Part shown: positions 54,272 to 64,000 of the stretch, piece by piece | How positions within the stretch are numbered: position 1 is the stretch's first letter | Layout of the letters: every line of letters starts with the position of its first letter | NCBI RefSeq assembly: GCF_037325665.1 | Contig: NC_090253.1 | Coordinates: 40,388,312 to 40,452,311 of the forward strand | From: Littorina saxatilis | Taxonomy: Eukaryota > Mollusca > Gastropoda > Littorinimorpha > Littorinidae | DNA length: 64,000 nucleotides | Direction: 5' to 3' | Position numbers and translations under genes: made by a program | The notes under the pieces: model-generated | Database searches by the model: none | What the model was told of the DNA's origin: nothing | Seen by the model: only the letters and a program-made list of their open reading frames with translations

Positions 54272-55590
54272 GCATTTTCTGTTATTGCCAAGCACTGGCC
54301 CATGCCACCCTGCACTTTATGTTATTGCCAAGAACTGGCACCATGCCACCGTGCACTTTATATTGATTGCTAAGCACTGGTTCTATGCCACGGTGCACTT
54401 GATGTTATTGCCAACCACTGGCCCATGCCACCTTGCATTTTATGTTTTTGCCAGGCACTGGTTCTATGCCACGGTACACTTTCTGTTATTGCCAAGCACT
54501 GGCACATGCCACCTTGCATTTTGTTATTGCCCAGCACTGGCACTATGCCACCTTGCACTTTATATTGATTGCCAAGCACTGGCTCATGCCACCGTGCACT
54601 CTATGTTGATTTCAAGCTCTGGCCAATGCCACCTTGCACTTTATGTTGATTGCCAAGCACTGGCTCTTGCCACCGTGCACTCTATGTTGATTCAGTTCAA
54701 GCTCTGTCCCATGCCACCTTGCACTTGCCAAGCACTGGCTCATGCCACCGTGCACTCTGTTGATTTCAAGCTCTGGCCCATGCCACCTTGCACTTTATGT
54801 TGATTGCCAAGCACTGGCTCTTGCCACCGTGCACTCTCTGTTGATTCAGTTCAAGCTCTGTCCCATGCCACCTTGCACTTGCCAAGCACTGGCTCATGCC
54901 ACCGTGCACTCTGTTGATTTCAAGCTCTGGCCCATGCCACCTTGCACTTTATGTTGATTGCCAAGCACTGGCTCTTGCCACCGTGCACTCTATGTGGATT
55001 TCAAGCTCTGGCCCATGCCACCTTGAACTTGCCAAGCACTGGCTCATGCCACCGTGCACTCTATGTTGATTTCAAGCTCTGTCCCATGCCACCTTGAACT
55101 TGCCAAGCACTGGCTCATGCCACCGTGCACTCTATGTTGATTTCAAGCTCTGTCCCATGCCACCTTGAACTTGCCAAGCACTGGCTCATGCCACCGTGCA
55201 CTCTATGTTGATTCAGTTCAAGCTCTGTCCCATGCCACCTTGAACTTGCCAAGCACTGGCTCATGCCACCGTGCACTCTATGTTGATTCAGTTCAAGCTC
55301 TGTCCCATGCCACCTTGAACTTGCCAAGCACTGGCTCATGCCACCGTGCACTCTATGTTGATTCAGTTCAAGCTCTGTCCCATGCCACCTTGAACTTGCC
55401 AAGCACTGGCTCATGCCACCGTGCAATATATGTTGATTTCAAGCTCTGGCACTATGCCACCTTGCACATTGTTGATCGCCAAGCACTGGCACTATGCCAC
55501 CATGCACTTTATGTTGATGCCAAGCACTGGCTCTATGCCACTGTGCACTTTCTGTTTATTGCCAAGCATGCCCCAGTGCACTTATGTTCC
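54272..55590. repeat. Minisatellite, ~40-bp unit with higher-order ~76-87 bp periods
   Basis: Core unit GCCAAGCACTGGCTCATGCC followed by ACCGTGCACTCTATGTTGAT, repeated about 30 times. Between about 55060 and 55430 two unit types alternate to give a homogeneous higher-order repeat of about 76 bp. The array keeps long open frames on both strands, a consequence of a stop-poor unit rather than evidence of a protein. Confidence 0.92.
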
Positions 55591-58496
55591 GAACTTCACT
55601 TGTCCTTCAGCCTAATTGGGCTGACTGGGCCACTACAGTGTGATTGAGGATTTGCCTTCGTAAACGATAGATTCATATTCCTTCTCCTGCTATGTCTCTG
55701 TGCCAATGAATGCACACCCTCCATACAGAACACTAGTTCGGCTGCCCGTTTGTATTCCTGGTTTGCAGCATGCCTCCTAAGCGCAGAGCTGCCGCTGGTG
55801 TTGCCTCGGCTACGGCCAAACTGAGGAGACCAACCCGGAGACCCATCAGGGCTCAAGCACACCCAGTTGATGTCGCCCCCCCCCCCCCCCCCCCCTGGGA
55901 GCCAGGCAGCAACCAGCTGCTCCCCCAGCTGCAGCTCCTGACCCGGCGCTTGTCCAAGCGGTCACACAGGCCGTCCTCCAGGCGTTGGTGGCCCAGGAAG
56001 CTGCCGCTGAGCTCCCCGAGGACCCTGTGATGAACGTGATCGACAACGCCGTCACCGACATAACAGGTACCTACCCTCCCGTAACCCTCGGTCAGTCCCA
56101 CTTTATATCGTCTTCCAGCCCAGTTACTGCCACTATTTCGGGAAAACTAAAAGACCAAATTTGGCAGGGTCAATTTATTGACCGACATGACCTACTGGAA
56201 GATCCCGCTAATGAACCCCCTCTCTTTGCGTTTGACCCGACTTCCCCAACTGGCCTTTATCTACAGAAGCGCCCCAAAATGAAGCCCCAAATGGACCCAA
56301 CCACATGGACCCTGGCTTGGAACCGTTTTTCTGCCATCGTCACTGCGAGACGGCCTGAGCTAGCTCCTGGGCTAGCTCACCACATGGAGGTCATGGTCAA
56401 GATGGCAGGGAAGCGGGGCGACTGGCGTTTTTATGACGCCCAGTTTCGTCGCCTGATCGAGCGAGGGGAAGCCATTTGGGGTACCACTCACTTGGAACTT
56501 TATATGAATGCCACGATGGCATCCCACCCAACCTCCCTTGGGCTTACAAACTCCCTCCCTCGTACTTCCCAACAAGTCCCCATCCCCAGCGGGGCATGTT
56601 TTTCCTTCCACAAATCAGGTGAATGCTCAGCAGGCACGCAATGTTCTTATCAACATCAGTGTTTTAATGCTGGGTGCAGAGCATTTCACCCAACCACCCA
56701 CTGCCCCAAACCAGTGACCCACCCCTTTTCAATCCTGCCTCGGTTTTTAAACAACCGCGGTAGAGGCAATCGCTCCCATGAGTTTCAATTTGGATCACAG
56801 CCCCAGCAATCCTTTCAGCCCCGTTTCTCTCACCCAGCCCACGATACATAAAAACTAGTCACATTTTGAATGTAACCGCCGGCACCATCCGTCTGTGTCA
56901 TACTAGTCACATTTTGAATGTATTCAAGGCACCATCTATCTGGTGTCAACCATCAGATTCTGATCACAGACTGTCGGTGTGTCCAAGCCCCATCACTTTA
57001 TCAGAATTGCAAAAGCAGTCCGCGATGACATGTTCATGTGGACATTGTTTCTGAAAGTTTTCAATGGCAAACCTCTTGTTCTTCCTGGCAGATTCCTGAT
57101 CTCGGATTCACTTAACCTGTTCACAGATGCATTTGGTTCACTAGGTTATGGAGCAGTCTTTGGCTCAGTGGTTGTCTGGGACATGGCACGACCTGTGGCG
57201 CGCGCTCCCAGTCAATCACCGTGCTTGAGCTGTACCCCATCGTGCTGGCTGTGGAACTGTGGGGAGAGTCCCTCGCTAACAAATGTTTGTCTTTTTACAC
57301 AGATAATCTGGCCTTGGCGGATATTCTCACCAAACAGACCTCCAAGGATAGACTTATCATGACACAACCCAGTGCAGGTACCTCTGCTGCCCTGCTTGAA
57401 CCCCAAACCTCCATGTTAAGCCCACTCCTCAAATCGTCTCTTGCTCCACCCACTCAGAGGTCATACCGTCGAGCCTGGACCTTATTTGTAGAGTTTGCTG
57501 ACAAGCATTGCCTAGCATTAGCACCTCCCATTCCAGTAGGCACCATTGCACTGTTCATTTCCTTCCTCACGAATAAGTCGTACAAGCCGGCTACAATCTC
57601 CTCGTATGTGTCTGCCCTGGGATACATACATAAGATGTGTGCCGTCCCTGATCCAACGTCCTCCCTCAGCCTACTTGCAATTGCGCCGTCCAGGTAACAG
57701 CCCTCTTTTTGCATGGGCTTCTGGCAGACCAGTCCTACCTAAGGAATTCGAAACAGTGCTCAAACGAGCTTGGGTCTTTTGTCAGGTTGACCCCTCTCAT
57801 TACCATTGTTATAGCTTTCGTATAGGTGCAGCAACTGCAGCAGCCGAGCGAGGCTTGTCAGACCCGTCAGCTCGGAAGATGGAAATCGGATGCCTTCAAA
57901 ACATACATACGGGACGAACGTTCGTCCGCACTCTAGTTCCAACCCCGCCTTATCGAGAGTTCAGTTATGCTAGGAAGGGCAGAGTGTCCTCTGTAACCTC
58001 TCCTTAGTGTTATTATGTTAATTGCATTGTTCGGTGTGTCTCCCAGTGGTGCAACAGCTAGGAAGGGCAGAGTGTGCTCTGTAACCTGTCCCATGTTATT
58101 ATGGTTACTGCCCTGTCATGCATGTCTGTTTGGATTAACCTCCGGCAGAGACTTTTTCAGCTCTCCTCCAATAATTTCTTGTCTTTTTTCAGCTCCTTGG
58201 CAAAGGCAGACAGTATTATGACTCCTGTACAATTTATGTGTCCATTTTACTGCCGGGAATCTCTCTGTTTGAATTTGTGCAGGATGTTCTCCTGTCTCAG
58301 TATCCACAAGGCACAACAACAACATAGTCTTTACAAACCACGAGGATGAGGGCTGCTGCCAGAACACTGCTCAAATCTACTCATATCGTTTCAAGTCTGT
58401 GTCTCCATCCGTTGGATTTCCCCCTAAACAGTGTTGTTGCATAGGCCACTATTTCTCTTACTTCCTACTTTTGGCGCTGCGCAGCCAATTGCCTGG

Positions 58497-58822
58497 CAAT
58501 TGTCAGCGTTATGGCGGAACAGCCCCAAAAGCTTTATGGACTCTCTAGATTTTATAATGAAATTCAATTGTTGGATTCCATGAGAATCCCAAACTAAATT
58601 AATTAACAGGTTGGGCAATTAAAGTCTATCTATTCTTGAAAAACATAGGTAAGGTAAAATAATTACAGAATTTAATAAGGTAAAATAATTACAGAATTTA
58701 ATAAATAATTGTCACTTCGGTGGCCTACTGCAGCAACACTATGCATTGACTCTGTTGTTTTTTGCTTGTATGTTAATTGTGTGAACTGTGTCTCATCTGC
58801 CTTGTCTCCACTGATTTCACAT
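58497..58822. repeat. Direct repeat, copy 1 (YR retroelement end)
   Basis: Starts ATTGTCAGCGTTATGGCGGA and ends TCCACTGATTTCACAT; more than 98% identical by eye to 59551-59876. Confidence 0.85.
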
Positions 58823-59550
58823 AAAAAGTCTTGTGGGAAACAAGGACATTTATGGGAAATCGGAATTCCTCTGCTGTAACCCCATGAATATTAATGAGTA
58901 GCACATGGACCAATCGCTGGGTAATGCCAGAGATTGTGCCAGCCAGCTTCGCGTGGATGCTTCCCCCTTGACCTCGTTCGGGCATTCTCTTCTTTGTCTA
59001 CCTACAGACAACATCACTTTTTTGCTCTGTCTATACTTTTGACTTATTCTCAGTCTTTTCCCTCCCACCCATCCCTATGTTTACCAGTTATCCCCTTTGG
59101 TTACATATTGCAATGCAAATTTAGATTCTTATCCTTGTCATGGTGTCATTATATTGCAAGCTATTATTGTTGTCACCTTGCTGAATATGTTAGTAAATTT
59201 GCTTGTACTTTTAGTTCCTGTCACTGGAATGAGTTAGCCTCTAACGATGGGTTGTCCATGCCATAATTCTGTCCATGGTTTATTACATTACATGCCCTTA
59301 TTGGCTCCTATTCACTTTCGATTCTGACAATTTTTATTCTGCATGCTGCCAGGGTGTGCTGGCACCACCGTTTGAGCTTCGGTGCAGTACCATTATTGAT
59401 TGGTCTGGAACCGAAACTTAGGCTATAGTCCACAGTTGCACTAGGTCCAGACTACTTCCCTTTCGCCCTGAGCGGTTTTTGGGCTGAGCAGCCGGCGACT
59501 GTGGCAACTGGCATAAACATATATCTAAATATAATATCAAACGAACGTTT

Positions 59551-59876
59551 CAATTGTCAGCGTTATGGCGGAACAGCCCCAAAAGCTTTATGGACTCTCT
59601 AGATTTTATAATGACATTCAATTGTTGGATTCCATGAGAATCCCAAACTAAATTAATTAACAGGTTGGGCAATTAACTATCTATTCTTGAAAAACATAGG
59701 TAAGGTAAAATAATTACAGAATTTAATAAGGTAAAATAATTACAGAATTTAATAAATAATTGTCACTTCGGTGGCCTACTGCAGCAACACTATGCATTGA
59801 CTCTGTTGTTTTTTGCTTGTATGTTAATTGTGTGAACTGTGTCTCATCTGCCTTGTCTCCACTGATTTCACATATA
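59551..59876. repeat. Direct repeat, copy 2 (YR retroelement end)
   Basis: See copy 1. The 0.73 kb between copies contains no gene I can support. Confidence 0.85.
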
Positions 59877-60328
59877 GATATATATATATGTTACAGGCAA
59901 TCCGTGAAGTTAGGAAATTCGCGTATTTCCTGATTCATTTAGGAAATACATGTTTTTCCTAAAGAGCTTAGGAAATACATGAATTTCCTAAAAGAGTTGG
60001 AAAATTCACGTATTTCCTAAAATAAAACGCCAACAATTACATGGATTTCCTAATCTATAAATACACCCAAACGATGCACGAAAATTGTAAAGAAATGAGA
60101 AATAGTCCCTTTCGTTTTGCTACATTTATTCAATTATTATTTAATAAAACGGGGAAACTGTTTAAAAAATGCACTTATTCACAAAATTGTACTACGCATA
60201 TGAACATATTGGACTAAAACAATTAGCATAATCAAAGTAAACTTTTTAGCACATAAACAGTAAAACACCTCATGTACGTCCCTAATAGGCTGTAGTTCCT
60301 GTGGGACAAACATTTTAAGAATCATCAT

Positions 60329-60720
60329 CGGATGAGACGAAAAACCGAGGTCCCTTCGTGTACACTACATTGGGGTGTGCACGTTAAAGATCCCACGATT
60401 GACAAAATGGTCTTTCCTGGCAAAATTGTATAGGCATAGATAAAAATGTCCACCAAAATACCCGTGTGACTTGGAATAATAGGCTGTGAAAAGTAGGGTA
60501 TGCGCCGAAATGGCTGCGATCTGCTGGCCGATGTGAATGCGTGGTGTATTGTGTTAAAAAATTCCATCTCACACGGCATAAATAATCCCTGCGCCTTGAA
60601 TATATGCGCGATATAAATTGCATAACATAAAATAAAATTAAAAAATTAAAAAAATCCCTGCGCTTAGAACTGTACCCACGGAATACGCGCGATATAAGCC
60701 TCATATTGATTGATTGATTG
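60329..60720 (+). mobile_element. tRNA-derived SINE, family 1 (headless copy)
   Basis: Begins at GGATGAGACGAAAAACCGAG of the family, lacking the tRNA-like head seen at 25484, and ends in the (TGAT)n tail. Confidence 0.8.
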
Positions 60721-61184
60721 ATCATGAAGTAAACTTGCGCCATCTGTTTTTTAGTCACAATAAAATCTGCTTGAATCAGCATTAGTTTACATACACACGA
60801 GACTTCCATGGCACGGTGAAACAGTTTAAACAAATGCAGTACAAAAGTAAAATCAGCATTTGTTTTTACACTCGAGACTTCCATGGCACAGTTTAAAAAA
60901 TGCACTTATTCACAAAAATTGTACTACTCTCGATCATATGAACATATTGGACTAAAACAATTAGCATAATCAAAGTAAACTTTTTAGCACATAAACACCT
61001 CATGTCCCTAATAGGCTCTAGTTCCGGTGGGAAACAAATTTTAAGAATCATCATCATCAAGTAAACTTGCGCCATCTTGTTTCAGTCACAATAAAATCTG
61101 CTTGAATCAGCATTTGTTTTTAAACGCGAGACTTCCATGGCACGGAGAAACAGTTTAAAAAAAATGCTTTTATTCACACAATTA

Positions 61185-61660
61185 TTTGTTTTGTTTGTTT
61201 ATTTGTTGCTTAACGTCCAGCCGACTACGCAGAGCCATATCAGGACGAGGAAGGGGGGGATGAAGGGGGCCACTTGTCAAGCGATTCCTGTTTACAAATG
61301 CACTAACCCATTACTTGTGTCCCAGCAGGCTTTAGTAAAACTAAATTAATACCTACTGGAAGATTACCAGTTTCCAGTATGTTAAAATAGGCTTAACCTA
61401 TCTACTGCTGGACTTACATCAGAACACTAACAGATTAAACTATACATGAATCGCGAGACAAGCGGCAAGAGAAGAGATTTTTGGAAAAAATACAGGTGAA
61501 TGAGCAAGAAGGCAGAAAAAAGAAAAGAATTCATGAAGAAAGAGAGAGCATGACAGGAAAGAGGAACCAAAAATCTACCTAACAGCAAACTAGAAAGCTC
61601 CTGCGGTTCCAAAAACAGGAGGGGCCTTTAATTTCATAACCGCAGTGCCCCACTGCGGGA
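61185..61660 (-). mobile_element. SINE-like retroposon, copy 1 (476 bp)
   Basis: Flanked by a perfect 13-bp duplication ATTCACACAATTA (61172-61184, 61661-61673). On the minus strand it starts CCCGCAGTGGGGCACTGCGG, a hairpin head, and ends GACGTTAAGCAACAAATAAA with an (AAAC)n-type tail. No tRNA-like promoter boxes were recognised. Confidence 0.8.
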
Positions 61661-61730
61661 ATTCACACAATTATACTACTCTCGATCATATGAACATATT
61701 GGGATTAAAAAACGAGCATAATAAAAGTAA

Positions 61731-62202
61731 TTTGTTTGTTTATTTGTTGCTTAACGTCCAGCCGACTACGCAGAGCCATATCAGGACGAGGAAGGGGGGG
61801 ATGAAGGGGGCCACTTGTCAAGCGATTCCTGTTTACAAATGCACTAACCCATTACTTGTGTCCCAGCAGGCTTTAGTAAAACTAAATTAATACCTACTGG
61901 AAGATTACCAGTTTCCAGTATGTTAAACTAGGCTTAACCTATCTACTGCTGGACTTACATCAGAACACTAACAGATTAAACTATACATGAATCGCGAGAA
62001 AAGCGGCAAGAGAAGAGATTTTTGGAAAAAATACAGGTGAATGAGCAAGAAGGCAGAAAAAAGAAAAGAATTCATGAAGAAAAAGAGAGCATGACAGGAA
62101 AGAGGAACCAAAAATCTACCTAACAGCAAACTAGAAAGCTCCTGCGGTTCCAAAAACAGGAGGGGCTTTTAATTTCATAACCGCAGTGCCCCACTGCGGG
62201 AT
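61731..62202 (-). mobile_element. SINE-like retroposon, copy 2 (472 bp)
   Basis: Same family and strand as copy 1, differing at only a handful of sites. Its own perfect 13-bp duplication ATAATAAAAGTAA (61718-61730, 62203-62215) shows an independent insertion. Confidence 0.8.
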
Positions 62203-62598
62203 ATAATAAAAGTAAACACAACACATTTCACCAACTTGTGAACACTTATTCAACTTTCTGGCAGATTGACAACAAATTCATAGTCCGTGTACAAATCGTC
62301 TCTTATTTTCAGGAAATTCGTGAATAGTTCACAGTTTGTGCATAATAAAAGTCTCACGTGTCGGGGAAAAAAAAGTATTTCACACAAGTATTCGGCGCCC
62401 TTCGTTTGGGTGTATTTATAGATCAGGAAATCCATGTAATTGTTGGCGTTTTATTTTAGGAAATACGTGAATTTCCTAAATATTTTAGGAAATTCATGTA
62501 TTTCCTGAGCAGTTTACGAATTACATGAATTTCCTAAATGAATCAGGAAATACGTGAATTTCCTAACTTCACGGATTGCCTGTAACATATATACGGCT

Positions 62599-62603
<5 letters not shown>

Positions 62604-62675
<72 letters not shown>
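62604..62675. repeat. (GT)n microsatellite
   Basis: About 35 GT units. Confidence 0.95.
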
Positions 62676-62678
<3 letters not shown>

Positions 62679-62689
62679 TATGGGTGTGT

Positions 62690-63235
62690 AGGCAATACCT
62701 GTGTATTGCAGAGTTCTGTGTGTGATGTGGTCTGGCGGCTTTGATGTGGCTGTATGTTCTGGCCTTCCTCTGAGAAGCCATAACAGATTTAAAAGGGCTT
62801 AAGGATAAGCTCTAAATTTCTCAAACCTGTTTGAGTGGACTTTGCCTCCAAAGGTGATTGTGGTGTTTCGGCACTCGGTTACATTCTGCGTCGTCGACAA
62901 TGATGGAACACGACATGATATGATCAGGAATGGCATTATGGCCTCTGAATCATTTTCCTGCTGTTCCCAATCCACGAATCTGGGTGGGACCTAAGCATGG
63001 CGGGTCCATGGTTCGGACCCGGCGGCGTACGGTGCGCCACTCAAGCCGGGTATTCGGCTCTACTTCTTCCTGGCGAAGCCGGCTACCCGGCGAAGCGGGT
63101 ATTCATCTAGTTACATACATATATTAGCTTGTAAGAACTAGACAATAAACTGTTCGCATTTTCTTTTTGCCTGTGTCAGCCTGTGTCAGTCATTCAGGCA
63201 ATGACTGAATGCCTTCAATGAAACAGTGTACATGC
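62690..63235. other. Intergenic with a GC-rich GCGAAGCCGG-type repeat patch
   Basis: 63040-63110 contains partially self-complementary CCGGGTATTCGGCT / GGCGAAGCCGGCTACCCGG blocks, probably the end of a dispersed repeat. Otherwise nothing recognised. Confidence 0.4.
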
Positions 63236-63291
63236 ATACAGTTGTTTTTCTGTATCAAATGCATTGCTTCAAATGTCCAGAATGTTATAAC

Positions 63292-64000
63292 CTAGAAGGA
63301 ACGCCATACTGTCTTCGGGTGTGCGTATCCCTTCTTCTGTTCATGCCCTAAAATGTGGTGCCTTAGAAAAGAAGGGCTCTCAAATTTAACACCACACACT
63401 GTACATACATATTTTTTCTCTCCAGTATGCCTTAACATGTGCTGCTTCAAAGTACTAGGTCGTGAGAAACTTGCACCACACTCTGTACATGGATGTTTTT
63501 TCTCTCCTGTATGTCTCAACATGTGTTGCTTCAAATGACTAGACCGTACAAACATTGCATCACATTCTGTACATGCATGTTTTCTCTCTCCTGTATGTGT
63601 TACTGTTAACATGTGTTGCTTCAAATTACCAGACTGTGCAAACTTTGCACTGCACAGTGTACATGCGTGTGGTTTCTCTCCTGTATGTGTTAACATGTGC
63701 TTTTTCAAGCATCCAGACTGCATGAATCTATGACCACATTCTGTGCACACATGTTTCTCCTCTCCCGTAGATGTTGACTTTGTGAACCTAGCATCACCCT
63801 CTTGTACTAGCCACATAACACCGACTGTTTTGACTGCAGCTTGTGTTTCTGATGTCTCAATGCCTTTTGTCATCCTGATGTCAGAGTTAACTGCATTTTG
63901 TGTTTCTGGCGTTCGAACCTCTTGTTTCAGCCACATATCACCCTGAGTGTTGACTGCAGCACTCTGTTCTAGACGGACATCACTGTGATTGTTGAATGCA
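63292..64000 (-). CDS. C2H2 zinc-finger protein, gene C (partial, runs off the right edge)
   Basis: Last exon of a third paralogue. The open frame runs off the right edge; upstream in-frame sequence at 63937-64000 (HSDVRLEQSAAVNTQGDM) continues the LKQE-type repeat region. Five fingers follow, from HVCTECGHRF to YVCTVCGVKF, ending in a basic tail and TAG/TGA-type stop at 63292. The second finger has a 6-bp insertion that changes its last zinc-ligand spacing (QHMLTVTH, H-x5-H if the distal His is used), which C2H2 fingers can tolerate. A MWLKQE motif is present. The frame in view is intact. Confidence 0.8.
   Translation of the reverse strand, partial: AFNNHSDVRLEQSAAVNTQGDMWLKQEVRTPETQNAVNSDIRMTKGIETSETQAAVKTVGVMWLVQEGDARFTKSTSTGEEKHVCTECGHRFMQSGCLKKHMLTHTGEKPHACTLCSAKFAQSGNLKQHMLTVTHTGERKHACTECDAMFVRSSHLKQHMLRHTGEKKHPCTECGASFSRPSTLKQHMLRHTGEKKYVCTVCGVKFESPSFLRHHILGHEQKKGYAHPKTVWRSF

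Larger units (their letters stand above)
55640..59876 (+). mobile_element. Tyrosine-recombinase retroelement (Ngaro/DIRS-like), broken
   Basis: Plus-strand parts in order: a gag-like region with a cysteine/histidine cluster (CFSFHKSGECSAGTQC, then CFNAGCRAFH) at 55770-56851; RT/RNase H-type sequence (FTDAFGSLGYGAVFG, then LSFYTDNLALADIL) at about 56980-57360; and a tyrosine recombinase with N-terminal SAM-like region (TQRSYRRAWTLFVEFA) and the SFRIGAATAAAERGL motif at 57400-57960. A ~325-bp direct repeat follows (58497-58822 and 59551-59876) about 730 bp apart, matching the split-repeat layout of such elements. It is broken, with several breaks, and looks older than the two Ty3/Gypsy copies. 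Confidence 0.7.
59884..62592. mobile_element. 2.7 kb TIR element with AGGAAAT-palindrome ends
   Basis: Inverted ends of about 185 bp (59890-60075 and about 62403-62586). The tip reads GTTACAGGCAATCCGTGAAG; inside are about four units per end of a 20-bp near-palindrome, AGGAAATACRTGAATTTCCT, then TATAAATACACCCAAACG. The interior is built from two to three diverged copies of an ~300-bp unit (TGCACTTATTCACAAAATTG, GAACATATTGGACTAAAACA, AAACTTGCGCCATC). Three retroposons have landed in it. No transposase visible. Confidence 0.7.

Noticed and set aside
54270-55647. Open frames of 160-177 codons across the minisatellite
   Set aside because: They arise from a stop-poor repeated unit, exist on both strands and have no protein features.

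Overview
The window reads as nuclear DNA from a marine gastropod, most likely a littorinid-like caenogastropod. The pointers are gene architecture (short exons, GT-AG introns, tandem C2H2 zinc-finger genes) and a very dense, layered repeat content. An ~0.9 kb AT-rich repeat present twice (5588-6485, 26776-27626) and several tRNA-derived SINEs look familiar to me from littorinid sequence; that is recall, not a search. There is no bacterial, viral or organellar stretch. Host protein-coding sequence is sparse; nearly everything else is mobile DNA or simple repeats.

Host genes. Three paralogous C2H2 zinc-finger genes lie in tandem on the minus strand: A (22815-24909, intact, two exons, 8 fingers), B (33744-39216, same structure, with an interrupted reading frame) and C (63292 to beyond the right edge). 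A and B share a near-identical 103-bp first exon, a conserved 7-codon upstream ORF, and an N-terminal region built from ~24-residue repeats containing LKQE.

Mobile DNA, left to right. 1-3440: nested inverted-repeat elements and a dispersed repeat (called X here). 3600-4504: LINE reverse-transcriptase fragment. 4970-14020: a 183/190-bp inverted pair enclosing a copy of the 0.9 kb repeat and a CAGGGCCGG-ended DNA element that is itself split by a 6.6 kb LTR retrotransposon with the unusual order integrase-before-reverse-transcriptase (Gmr1-like). 14.6-18.9 kb: TIR-bounded region with a decayed OTU-protease gene. 20.5-22.6 kb: TIR element. 25.5-33.6 kb: SINEs, TTAA-flanked MITE, mariner remnant, and several ~60-bp retroposons with perfect target-site duplications. 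35.3-36.7 kb: hAT remnant and a foldback element in the intron of gene B.

41.3-53.3 kb is the centrepiece: a MULE (46608-52876) inside the LTR of a whole-looking Mag-like Ty3/Gypsy element (41945-53000), inside the 3' end of a LINE, inside repeat X. The MULE carries an intact-looking multi-exon gene whose predicted protein joins a PHD finger, an OTU-type cysteine protease domain, a basic linker encoded by a tandem array of duplicated exons (three of the four units are multiples of three), and a DDE-type MULE transposase. I regard this as the most interesting system in the window.

54.3-55.6 kb is a minisatellite; 55.7-59.9 kb a broken tyrosine-recombinase retroelement with split direct repeats; 59.9-62.6 kb a TIR element that has received three retroposons, two of them near-identical copies of one family; the right end is zinc-finger gene C. 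All calls come from reading sequence by eye; no alignments or database searches were run.
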